Below are positions 1-7,135 of a DNA stretch of 51,276 nt, piece after piece. The notes under the pieces are model-generated. The model saw nothing but the letters and a program-made list of their open reading frames with translations, did not search any database and had not been told where the DNA came from. Position 1 is the stretch's first letter. The number at the start of each line of letters is the position of its first letter. A program made the position numbers and the translations under genes. Source of the DNA: CAIWHR01 sp039931775 (GTDB lineage: Bacteria > Pseudomonadota > Gammaproteobacteria > Burkholderiales > Casimicrobiaceae); assembly GCA_039931775.1 (NCBI GenBank), contig JBDTRG010000178.1, forward strand, positions 1 through 51,276. The letters run 5' to 3'.

Positions 1-66
1 GCCGATCATCGCCACGATGCCGGCGCGATTCGCGTGGACGCGCGCGGCGTGGTCGTTCGCGGTCAT
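1..66 (-). CDS. Probable DMT/EamA-family transporter, N-terminal fragment cut by the window edge
   Basis: An ATG at 66 on the minus strand opens a frame that stays open to the edge (22 codons). Its residues run from MTANDHAARV to GIVAMIG. The pattern of a short polar start followed by R-(A)-G-I-V-A-M-I-G resembles the beginning of EamA-type drug/metabolite exporters, just before the first membrane helix. It lies 62 bases downstream of the Bug-type binding protein on the same strand. Only the first residues are visible, so the family is a guess and the start is not confirmed by a strong ribosome-binding site. Confidence 0.35.
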   Translation of the reverse strand, partial: MTANDHAARVHANRAGIVAMIG

Positions 67-128
67 CGCCCGTCGGCTCGTGCAACCGGGCCGCCGGCGG
101 CTGCCATCACCCCGAAGCGCACGATGAA

Positions 129-1127
129 TTACCGCCCGGCCGGTGGTTGCGCGCGCTTCATCGCGCGCGTGAATGTTTCGATATCAGCACGGATCGCCGC
201 GGCGAATTGCGCCGGGTCGTCGAACATCGGTTCGTACTCGAGGTCTTCAAGTTTTTTCCGCATGACAGGCGAGCGGCGGATCCGGCTCAATGCTTCCACC
301 AATTGCGCACGAACGTCGGCGGACACGCCGGCCGGCGCGGCCAGGCCATACCAGGTTTCGACGACGACGCCTGCAACACCCTGCTCGGCGACGGTGGCGA
401 TCTGCGGCGCCACCGATGCGCGCTTCGCGCCCAAGGCAGCGATGACGCGCAATGACCCGGTCGCGGCGTGCTGCTTTACCAGCGACAACGGTGCGAGTGA
501 GGTGTCGACGCGGCCCGCCACGAGATCGGTCATCGCCTGCGACGCCCCCTTGTACGGGATTTCGAGCAGGTCGATTTGCGCGGCGGACATCAACTGGCGA
601 TACGCGATGCTGCTGAACGTGCCTTCTCCGAACGAGACGAAGGTGATTCTCCCGGGACGGGCTCGCGCCTCCGCAATGAACTCCGGAATCGTTCGGGCCG
701 GGACGGCCGCATTGACGACGATGAAATACGGGACATGCACGATACGTCCGACGGGGAAGAAATCCACCACGGGGTCGTAGTTGCGCGGCGTCTCCAGCGA
801 GGCGACAGCGGCGAGATTGCTCTGCCCGCCGAGCAGCAGCGTGTAGCCGTCGGCCGGGGCCTTGGCCACGTGCTCGGCGGCGATCGTGCTGCCAGCGCCG
901 CCGCGGTTCTCGACCACGACCGGTTGCTGCCATAGTTCCGTCAGCTGCTCGGCGACGATCCTCGCGATGAGGTCGACCGGCGCCCCAGGCGTCTGGCCGA
1001 CGACAAGGCGCACCGGTCGAATCGGCCAGTCTTGCGCCGACGCGCTCGGCGCGATTGCGCAGGACAGCGCGAGCATCACGGAAAGCAGGATCAGCGCGCA
1101 GGCGCGCGACGCTTCCGGGCTAACCAT
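129..1127 (-). CDS. Bug/TctC-family tripartite tricarboxylate transporter substrate-binding protein
   Basis: A 332-residue secreted binding protein. Residues about 1-33 form a signal peptide ending in SASAQ, followed by the family's opening W-P-x-R-P-V-R-L-V-V and the G-A-x-x-D-L-I-A-R motif. Family features also include ENRGGAGSTIA, the A-D-G-Y-T-L-L-L segment and the conserved IPYKG. Bug proteins are periplasmic, bind small carboxylates or related compounds, and often lack cognate membrane genes nearby, as here. The start at 1127 is chosen because the signal peptide begins there. It overlaps the upstream adenylation gene by 8 bases (ATGGTTAG), suggesting translational coupling. The ligand cannot be read from the sequence. 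Confidence 0.88.
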   Translation of the reverse strand: MVSPEASRACALILLSVMLALSCAIAPSASAQDWPIRPVRLVVGQTPGAPVDLIARIVAEQLTELWQQPVVVENRGGAGSTIAAEHVAKAPADGYTLLLGGQSNLAAVASLETPRNYDPVVDFFPVGRIVHVPYFIVVNAAVPARTIPEFIAEARARPGRITFVSFGEGTFSSIAYRQLMSAAQIDLLEIPYKGASQAMTDLVAGRVDTSLAPLSLVKQHAATGSLRVIAALGAKRASVAPQIATVAEQGVAGVVVETWYGLAAPAGVSADVRAQLVEALSRIRRSPVMRKKLEDLEYEPMFDDPAQFAAAIRADIETFTRAMKRAQPPAGR

Positions 1128-2985
1128 CGGTTGAATTCGCGTCGATCGGAGGAAGCGCCTCCAGCATGGAGCGGACATGCGTCCGCGGAAGCAATGCCGG
1201 CGGATCGGAAGGAGGCTTCGGCGAACCATCGCCGCCACTGCGCAGGCGCAGCGCGAACTGCGCGACGGTGGGCGCTTCGAACAGCGTCCGCGGCTCCATC
1301 GCGATGCCGCTCTCACCGCTCACGCGAGCCAGCACCTGCATACCGAGCAGCGAGTCGCCGCCCAAGTCGAAGAAGTTGTCGAGCGCCCCTGCCCGCGGGA
1401 CGCCGAGCACCGCGGCGAAGATTCCCGCGACGAGCGCCTCTTCGGCGTCGCGCGGGGCCACGAATTCGACCCGCATCTTTTCGCGCAGCAGGTCCGCCAA
1501 TCCGGCGCGCTGCACCTTGCCGAGCGCGTTGCGCGGAAATTCGCCGACGATCACCACCGTTGTCGGCACCTTGGAGGGCGGCAGGTTCTCCAGCGCGAAA
1601 TCGCGCAGCTCGAGCGCGGTGATCGATTCGCCGCGACGCAGGATCACCCCGGTCACCACATCGTGCCCCAGCGACGGATGCGCGATGCCGACGGTTGCGC
1701 TGTCCTGAACCGCAGGATGGCGGCTCAATACCGCATCGACATCGGCGGGCGCGACCTTTAGCCCGCCACGGTTGATGATCTCGTTGAGGCGGCCGGTAAT
1801 GAAAAGGTAACCGTCGGCATCGAGGTGACCGGCGTCCCCCGTGCGAAACCAGCCTTCGTGGAACGCGCGCTCGTTGGCCTCGGGGTCGTTCTCGTAGCCG
1901 CGCATGAGGCCGGGTCCGCTGACGACAATCTCTCCGGTGACCCCGGCGTGCTGCATTGCGCCGTCGGCGTCCAGGATCCTCACGCGCGCTTGGCGCGGTA
2001 TTCCGACCGAACCGATGCGCCGCTCGCCGGGCAGCGGCGAGTCCTGCGAAATGAGTCCCGCTTCCGTCGCTCCGTAACCCTGGATCACCGGCACGCCGAG
2101 CAGCGATTCGAGTTTCGCCTGCTGTGCGGCGGACATCGCGTTGCTGCTGGAGCGCACAAAGCGCAACGAGTTCGGCAACGACTTCCGAGTATGCAGGAGC
2201 TCGTCGGCGATCGCGGCATGCACCGTCGGGCTCGCCGAGAAAAACGTCGGCCTGAACGCATGCAGCCACTCGAAAAATCGCTCGGAACTGAACCCCGATG
2301 CGACGACCGTGGAGGCGCCCGCGGCAAGCGGGACAACCAACGCGAACCACAGGCCGCTCGCCGTATGGAGTGGCGAGACGCAGATGCACCGGTCATCCAC
2401 GCCGATTGAGGATGCCGATCCGCTCCCTATGAGCGCGCGGTGCGCAATCGGCACCACCTTGGCGCCTCCCGTCGTTCCCGACGTGCGCATCACCAGCGCG
2501 ACGTCGTCGGGCGTCGGCGGTGATCGCGTCACCGGGGTTTGCGCCGACTCGGCGCGCAGCGCGAAGAAACCGACGTCGTGAGGAGGTCGGGCACACAGCC
2601 GCACGATCGGCAGGCGCGCCGCACGCGCGGCCGTGACGACCGCTCCGTCGTCGGCCTCCGCCGCAATCAGCGCATCGATCCGCAATTGCGCGAACGAGGT
2701 CGTGTACGCGTCGTGGTCGAGCGTCGGGCTCAACGGGGCGCAAGTCGTCCAGGTCATCGCCGCAAGCATCGCGAGACCGGCGTCGACCCCATCGGGCAGC
2801 GCGACCGCGATTCTGCTGCCCTGTCCGAGACCGAGTAGCGCGAGCGCATCGCCTGCGCGATTGACTCCGGCGTGCAGCGCGGCATAGGAAATCGCATCCC
2901 GGCCGGGCGCCAGGATCGCGGGAGCCGGTCCTCGCGCCTTGTGCTGCGAGGCCAGCAGGTCTAGCAGCGTTTCTGCTGGCCTAAT
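1120..2985 (-). CDS. Adenylation (acyl-CoA ligase-like) enzyme with C-terminal phosphopantetheine carrier domain
   Basis: AMP-binding superfamily enzyme. The core motif RTSGTTGGAK gives ATP binding, GYGATEAG is the A5 region, FRTGDAGHLDADGYLFITGR is A7/A8, and the A10 lysine is in NALGKVQRAG. A carrier domain follows with NFFDLGGDSLLG, whose serine (about residue 545 of 621) would carry phosphopantetheine. No condensation, reductase or thioesterase domain is present. Homology continues in frame upstream of the first ATG (2769): TLLDLLASQHKARGPAPAI and the ISYAALHAGVNRAGDAL box are both coded there. Between that ATG and the stop at 3016-3018 there is no ATG, GTG or TTG. The best-placed start is ATT at 2985, preceded by GGTGGGGAA, so the start is uncertain. 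The gene begins at the 3' end of the 6S RNA and overlaps the binding-protein gene. Confidence 0.82.
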   Translation of the reverse strand: MRPAETLLDLLASQHKARGPAPAILAPGRDAISYAALHAGVNRAGDALALLGLGQGSRIAVALPDGVDAGLAMLAAMTWTTCAPLSPTLDHDAYTTSFAQLRIDALIAAEADDGAVVTAARAARLPIVRLCARPPHDVGFFALRAESAQTPVTRSPPTPDDVALVMRTSGTTGGAKVVPIAHRALIGSGSASSIGVDDRCICVSPLHTASGLWFALVVPLAAGASTVVASGFSSERFFEWLHAFRPTFFSASPTVHAAIADELLHTRKSLPNSLRFVRSSSNAMSAAQQAKLESLLGVPVIQGYGATEAGLISQDSPLPGERRIGSVGIPRQARVRILDADGAMQHAGVTGEIVVSGPGLMRGYENDPEANERAFHEGWFRTGDAGHLDADGYLFITGRLNEIINRGGLKVAPADVDAVLSRHPAVQDSATVGIAHPSLGHDVVTGVILRRGESITALELRDFALENLPPSKVPTTVVIVGEFPRNALGKVQRAGLADLLREKMRVEFVAPRDAEEALVAGIFAAVLGVPRAGALDNFFDLGGDSLLGMQVLARVSGESGIAMEPRTLFEAPTVAQFALRLRSGGDGSPKPPSDPPALLPRTHVRSMLEALPPIDANSTDG

Positions 2986-2987
2986 AG

Positions 2988-3168
2988 GGTGTTCCCCACC
3001 TGTGCCGTGCCGTCCTCATCTTGAACCTGAGTTCAAGAGGGTCGCCTGCCGGAGCCTTCAGGCGCTTCCACGTAGGAGCGCACACCAGCCCGCAAATGGC
3101 GCGGCAACCTCGCTAGTTAGCATTGGTTCAAAGAGTATATGGACAACTCGAACACCGCAGGGAACATG
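2988..3168 (-). ncRNA. ssrS: 6S RNA
   Basis: Lies 38 bases after zapA on the same strand, the classic proteobacterial position of ssrS. On the minus strand the 5' part reads GTTCCCTGCGGTGTTCG and the 3' part ends CACAGGTGGGGAAC. GTTCCC and GGGAAC can pair to close the long stem. Near the 3' side sits the conserved hairpin CTTGAAC-tcag-GTTCAAG (3020-3037), as in other 6S RNAs, followed by the GACGGC...GGCAC segment. The length of about 181 nt fits the family, which mimics an open promoter and binds sigma-70 RNA polymerase. Ends are estimated from the closing stem. The usual downstream partner, a 5-formyltetrahydrofolate cyclo-ligase gene, is replaced here by the adenylation-enzyme gene. Confidence 0.85.
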
Positions 3169-3205
3169 GTCGCGACACGCGCCGCACCCGCAAGGGCGCA
3201 ACGCG

Positions 3206-3571
3206 TCAGAGCAGCTTTTCCTGGCCCGCCAAGGCCTGATCGATCGCGGATCGCATGCTTGCGATTCTACGCTGCGCTTCCGGAGCGTCAATGCCGGCTG
3301 GCCCGCCCTTTGCGTTGGCGCCGGTGGATCCTTTGTGGCGTCCGCGCCGAAAATCGTGCGCGAGATTCAGTGCGGCCATCACGGCGATGCGCTCGGTCGA
3401 GCTCGCCTTGCTGTGCGCGCGAATCTCCTGCATGCGCGCGTCGAGGAAGGCGACGGCGTCCATGAGCTCCGCTTCCTCGCCCTGTTTACAGGCGATCTTG
3501 TAGCTGTGGCCGAGGAGCGACACATCGAGCGTGACCATCGGCTCGCTCGGCGGAGTTGACTTGGACTTCAT
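3206..3571 (-). CDS. zapA: Cell division protein ZapA
   Basis: A 121-residue protein. The ZapA core starts at about residue 12 (VTLDVSLLGHSYKIAC) and continues with GEEAELMDAVAFLDARMQEIR, the N-terminal FtsZ-binding head. A helical segment (TERIAVMAALNLAHDF) and a C-terminal coiled-coil region ending near DQALAGQEKLL follow. ZapA stabilises FtsZ filaments at the division ring. The start at 3571 overlaps the stop of the small upstream gene (ATGA), so the pair is probably translationally coupled. The C-terminal half carries a glycine/alanine-rich insertion around residues 80-95. The 6S RNA gene follows. Confidence 0.93.
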   Translation of the reverse strand: MKSKSTPPSEPMVTLDVSLLGHSYKIACKQGEEAELMDAVAFLDARMQEIRAHSKASSTERIAVMAALNLAHDFRRGRHKGSTGANAKGGPAGIDAPEAQRRIASMRSAIDQALAGQEKLL

Positions 3572-3813
3572 TCCGCGGGCTCGGGCAGGCGTCCGACGAG
3601 CGCATCGAGACGGCGCTTTGCCTCGGCAACGCGCTCCGACAGGGTCTGGTTGCGCGTTTCGGCCGCCGTCAGTCCGCGGCGCAGCGCCTCGTTCGCCGCG
3701 CGCAGCGCCTTTGCATACGTCAGCAGCGACGAGAGCCGCTGCTCGAGGGCGGCGAGATCGTCGTCGAGGCCGGCTCCCGACGCGGAATCGGCAGGGGGGG
3801 TGGGCGAAGTCAT
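3568..3813 (-). CDS. Small coiled-coil protein upstream of zapA (TIGR02449-like)
   Basis: An 81-residue, highly charged protein. After a short polar N-terminus, a single long helix with heptad leucines (LAALEQRLSSLLTYAKAL) occupies most of the chain. Small coiled-coil genes of this kind often sit just before zapA in proteobacteria and are thought to act with the division machinery. That role is inferred from position, not shown here. Its stop overlaps the zapA start by 4 bases, and it begins 32 bases after greB on the same strand. Confidence 0.8.
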   Translation of the reverse strand: MTSPTPPADSASGAGLDDDLAALEQRLSSLLTYAKALRAANEALRRGLTAAETRNQTLSERVAEAKRRLDALVGRLPEPAE

Positions 3814-3845
3814 CGAAGCACTCTAGTCTTCCGGTGCGCGTGGCG

Positions 3846-4436
3846 TCAACCCGCGGGCCCACTGCCCGTCGCAAGCGGTACGTAACGGACCCGCACGATG
3901 TCGAGCTCCTCGGCCCCGCCGGGCGTGCGCAGCGTCACCGTGTCGCCTTCACGCGCCTTCATGAGCGCGCGCGCCATCGGCGACACCCAGCTGATGTACC
4001 CGCGCGCGGTGTCGATCTCGTCGACACCGACGATCGATACCGTAAGCGGTTCGCCGCGCGAATTGCTGACCTCGACGGTCGCGCCGAAGTAGACCTGCGC
4101 GGCGGTCTCGTCGTCGCGGGCCGCGGCGGGGTCCACGACCTCGGCCGCATCGAGCCGCTTGATCAGGAACCGGATGCGCCGGTCGATTTCTCGCAACCGC
4201 TTCTTGCCGTAGATGTAATCACCGTTCTCCGAGCGATCGCCGTTGCCGGCGGCCCACGCGACCGTCGCGACGAGCTCGGGCCGTTCCTTCTGCACGAGGT
4301 GCTCGAGCTCGGCGTTGAGCCGGGTGAATCCGCCGGGCGTCATGTAATTGCGTGCGCCGACCGGCAACGGCGAGACGGCTTCGATGTCGTCTTCATCGTC
4401 GGCTGCGTCGGATTCGCGTGTAAATGCCTTGTTCAT
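3846..4436 (-). CDS. greB: Transcription elongation factor GreB
   Basis: A 196-residue Gre factor. The N-terminal coiled coil begins near YMTPGGFTRLNAELEHL and holds the hairpin-tip acidic pair in the region of NGDRSENGDYIYGKKRLREID. The last part is the C-terminal FKBP-like domain (VYFGATVEVSN to RYVPL). GreB stimulates RNA polymerase to cleave backtracked transcripts. The extended N-terminus (MNKAFTRESD) and the GDYIYGKKRLREIDRR segment favour GreB over GreA. A perfect TATAAT sits 47 bases upstream on the minus strand. btuC is transcribed divergently. Confidence 0.93.
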   Translation of the reverse strand: MNKAFTRESDAADDEDDIEAVSPLPVGARNYMTPGGFTRLNAELEHLVQKERPELVATVAWAAGNGDRSENGDYIYGKKRLREIDRRIRFLIKRLDAAEVVDPAAARDDETAAQVYFGATVEVSNSRGEPLTVSIVGVDEIDTARGYISWVSPMARALMKAREGDTVTLRTPGGAEELDIVRVRYVPLATGSGPAG

Positions 4437-4482
4437 CGTCAGTCCCTCGGCGGCTCTAAACGCACGACCTGCAGGGATATCG

Positions 4483-4488
4483 ATTATA
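4483..4488 (-). promoter_or_regulatory. Candidate -10 element for greB
   Basis: The minus strand reads TATAAT here, 46 bases before the greB ATG. A TTGAAA box exists further upstream (4511-4516), but the spacing of 22 bases is too long for a normal sigma-70 promoter, so only the -10 is supported. Confidence 0.4.
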
Positions 4489-4553
4489 GGACGGCGGATC
4501 GCGTCGAAGGTTTCAACCGGTTTGCGACCTGCGGACGAGCGGTCGGCGGCCCC

Positions 4554-4559
4554 TATAAT
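4554..4559 (+). promoter_or_regulatory. Candidate -10 element for btuCD
   Basis: A perfect TATAAT lies 52 bases before the btuC ATG on the plus strand, back to back with the greB -10. No convincing -35 box is seen at 16-18 bases. The leader between it and the ATG is too short for a cobalamin riboswitch, and none of its motifs appear. Confidence 0.4.
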
Positions 4560-4611
4560 CGACCCTCGCCGGCGTCCGACGCGCTCCCGCGCCCGCCGTC
4601 GCCCGCCTGCC

Positions 4612-5622
4612 ATGCCCGCATCGACGCTCCCCGGCCATTCCACTCCCGCCCGCCGCGTCGCGACGCTCGCCGCGCTGGCCGTCGCGGTGCTTGCCGCGCT
4701 CGCGCTGGCGCTTTCCGTCGGCAGTATCGACGTGGGCGCCGCGGCAATTCTCCGTGCGCTGACCGGCAGCACCACCGAGACCGCGTCGACGGTCGTGCGC
4801 GAATTGCGCCTTCCGCGCGCGCTGGCCGCGTTTGCGGTCGGCGGGCTCCTGGCGCTGGCCGGCGCGCTGATGCAGGTGCTGTTGCGCAATCCGCTGGCGG
4901 ACCCGTACATCCTCGGTATCTCGGGCGGTGCGGCCGTCGGTGCGCTGGGGGCGATGCTCGTCGGCGCGGCCGCGCTGGTGACACCGGCCGCCCTTGGGGG
5001 TGCGCTCCTTTCGACGCTGCTGGTGTTCGGGCTGGCACGCACCGGCGCCGATCGCGCCCCGTGGACCTCGACCCGCCTGCTGCTCACCGGCGTCGTCGTC
5101 GCGGCGGGCTGGGGAGCGCTGATCGCGCTGATGCTGACGCTCGCCCCCGATGCGCAGGTGAAGGGCATGCTGTTCTGGCTGATCGGCGATCTCGGCGGAG
5201 CGACGAACGCGACGCCGGCGCTGATCGTTCTCGCGGTCGCGTTGTTCGGCTCGCTTGCCTTTGCGCGCGACTTGAACGTGCTGTCGCGCGGCGAGGACGC
5301 CGCCGCGGCGCTCGGCGTCGCCGTGGTCGGCACCACCTTTGTCCTTTCGGCGCTGGCTGCGCTCGCCACGGCAGCGGCCGTCACGACGGCCGGCAGCGTC
5401 GGGTTCGTCGGACTCATCGTCCCGCACGCGCTGCGCCTCACGCTGGGCAACGATCAGCGGGTGCTGTTGCCGGCGAGCGTGCTCGCCGGGGGGACGCTCC
5501 TCGTGCTCGCCGACACCATCGCGCGCACCGTCGCCGCACCGGTCCAGCTGCCGGTCGGCGTGATCACCGCGCTCGTCGGCGTACCGGTGTTTCTTGCCCT
5601 GCTCGCGCGGGGCCGCACATGA
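4612..5622 (+). CDS. btuC: Cobalamin ABC transporter permease BtuC (FecCD family)
   Basis: A 336-residue polytopic membrane protein with about ten hydrophobic segments. Family signatures include LRLPRALAAFAVGGLLALAG, the loop MQVLLRNPLADPYILGIS-G-A, and the coupling region GFVGLIVPHALRL. FecCD permeases import vitamin B12, haem or ferric siderophores. The cobalamin assignment here rests on neighbours: btuD directly after, and btuB with a cobalamin riboswitch plus btuF in the same locus. The ATG at 4612 leaves a short basic N-terminus before the first helix. Its stop overlaps the next start (ATGA). Confidence 0.88.
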   Translation: MPASTLPGHSTPARRVATLAALAVAVLAALALALSVGSIDVGAAAILRALTGSTTETASTVVRELRLPRALAAFAVGGLLALAGALMQVLLRNPLADPYILGISGGAAVGALGAMLVGAAALVTPAALGGALLSTLLVFGLARTGADRAPWTSTRLLLTGVVVAAGWGALIALMLTLAPDAQVKGMLFWLIGDLGGATNATPALIVLAVALFGSLAFARDLNVLSRGEDAAAALGVAVVGTTFVLSALAALATAAAVTTAGSVGFVGLIVPHALRLTLGNDQRVLLPASVLAGGTLLVLADTIARTVAAPVQLPVGVITALVGVPVFLALLARGRT

Positions 5623-6392
5623 CCGGCGCGCCTCTGCTTTCCTGCCGCGGTCTATCGCTCGCAGTCCGCGGCCGTACGCTCGTCACCGGCCTCGATCTCG
5701 ACGTACGCGCCGGCGAGTGCTGGGCGATCGTCGGCCCGAACGGCGCCGGCAAGACCACGCTCGTCGCAACCCTCGCCGGGCTGCGGGCCCCGGCCGCAGG
5801 CGAGATCGCCTACGACGGCACGCCGCTCGCGACGCTCGGTGCTCGCGAGCGCGCGCTGCGCCGCGGATTCCTGCCGCAGGACACCGTCGACTTTTTCCCG
5901 GCGACCGTGCTCGAAACCGCGCTCGTCGGTCGTCACCCGCATCTTTCGCGCTGGCAATGGGAGTCTGCGGACGACGTCGCGCGCGCTCGCGCGGCGCTCG
6001 CGTCATTCGGGCTCGGCGGACTCGACGCGCGCGACGCGCGAACGTTGTCGGGCGGCGAACGACGACGCCTCGCGTTGACCGCGCTCGTCGCGCAGGATCC
6101 GCACCTCCTTCTGCTCGATGAACCCTCGTCGCATCTGGACCTCGGCCAGCAGGTCGCGGCGCTCGACGTCGTGACGGCCTTGGCCAAACGCGGCGATCGG
6201 GCCATCGTGATGGTGCTGCACGACCTGCATCTCGCGCTGCGCTACGCCGATCACGCGATCGCGCTGGGCGGCGGTCGCGCGCGCACCGGTACGGCCGCGC
6301 AGGTGCTGACCGCGGCGACGCTGTCGGAGCTCATGGGGCATCCGCTGGTCGCCGTCGGGGCGGGAACGTCGGCGACCTTCGTGCCGGTGTAA
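5619..6392 (+). CDS. btuD: Cobalamin ABC transporter ATP-binding protein BtuD
   Basis: A 257-residue ABC ATPase. Walker A is GPNGAGKTT (about residues 38-46), the Q-loop region is FLPQDT, the signature is TLSGGERRRLAL, Walker B is LLLLDEPSSHLDL, and the switch histidine is in VLHDLHLALRYAD. It resembles FepC/BtuD-type importers and pairs with the FecCD permease it overlaps by 4 bases. The substrate is inferred from the locus. It converges with the minus-strand btuB operon, with only 31 bases between the two stop codons. Confidence 0.88.
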   Translation: MTGAPLLSCRGLSLAVRGRTLVTGLDLDVRAGECWAIVGPNGAGKTTLVATLAGLRAPAAGEIAYDGTPLATLGARERALRRGFLPQDTVDFFPATVLETALVGRHPHLSRWQWESADDVARARAALASFGLGGLDARDARTLSGGERRRLALTALVAQDPHLLLLDEPSSHLDLGQQVAALDVVTALAKRGDRAIVMVLHDLHLALRYADHAIALGGGRARTGTAAQVLTAATLSELMGHPLVAVGAGTSATFVPV

Positions 6393-6423
6393 CGCGCGCC
6401 GGGACCACGGGCGGGGCGCCTGA

Positions 6424-7068
6424 TCAGATCATCTGCCGGCGCCGCACTTCCTGCAGCCGTTCGAGCAGTTGCAGATTGCGCTTGACGCCGTCCATGTTGG
6501 GATTGACGGCGAGCGCGCGTCGCGAATAGTCGAGCGCGCGCTCGTAGTACTCGAGACGGATGTAGATCTGCGCATACCCGGCGAGCGCGCCAAAGTGGTA
6601 CGGATTGCGCTTGATCACCTCGTCGCAATCGGCCAGCGATTTGCGAAGGTCGCCGACCATGAAATACAGCGTCGCGCGCTTGTTCCATCCTTCCGCGAAT
6701 TCGGGCCTGCGTTCGATGACGCGGGTGAACGTGGCGATGCTCTGCGTGACATCGCCCGCCTCCATCTGCCGGACACCGGTTTGGTAGAGCTTGTCGACGT
6801 CGGGGTCGCCCGAACGGCCGAAGATCTGCCACATCGCAGCTTGCGCCTTGTCGCGCGTGTCTTCATCGGCGTCGCGCAGCGCGCGCGCTAGCAACGCCAC
6901 ATCGGTCATCGTGCCGATCTCGCCCAGGCGACTCGCCGCTTCGCGGCGCAGGCGCGGGTCCGCGTCGCTCAACGCTTTTGTGGTCTGGTCGTGGTTCTGC
7001 GCCTGAGCCTGCGCGACCGGGCTCGCGAGCACGAGCGTCGACATCAGAACGTAGAGGAGCACACGCAT
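6424..7068 (-). CDS. Secreted HEAT/TPR-repeat protein in the btuB-btuF operon
   Basis: A 214-residue protein with a signal peptide (about 1-24, ending PVAQAQAQ). Residues about 30-85 look like HEAT-type helical repeats (ADPRLRREAASRLGEIG, then DADEDTRDKAQAAMWQIFG). Three tetratricopeptide units follow, including VTQSIATFTRVIERRPEFAEGW, a middle repeat and YYERALDYSRRALAVNPN. It is likely periplasmic and a protein-protein scaffold. It follows btuF by 67 bases on the same strand, so it may be co-transcribed under the cobalamin riboswitch, but nothing in the sequence gives it a B12-specific role. Confidence 0.75.
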   Translation of the reverse strand: MRVLLYVLMSTLVLASPVAQAQAQNHDQTTKALSDADPRLRREAASRLGEIGTMTDVALLARALRDADEDTRDKAQAAMWQIFGRSGDPDVDKLYQTGVRQMEAGDVTQSIATFTRVIERRPEFAEGWNKRATLYFMVGDLRKSLADCDEVIKRNPYHFGALAGYAQIYIRLEYYERALDYSRRALAVNPNMDGVKRNLQLLERLQEVRRRQMI

Positions 7069-7135
7069 GATCGCTGTCCGTTTCGCGGTTGGCGCGGCTC
7101 CGGCCGCGCACGATTCCACCCCGGCAATGATACGA

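Noticed and set aside
2767..2769. ATG at 2769 as the true start of the adenylation enzyme
   Set aside because: It would drop about 70 residues with clear AMP-binding homology upstream in the same frame, although the real start codon remains uncertain.
3020..3037. CTTGAAC/GTTCAAG hairpin as a terminator or operator
   Set aside because: It has no T-run and is fully explained as the conserved 3' hairpin of 6S RNA.
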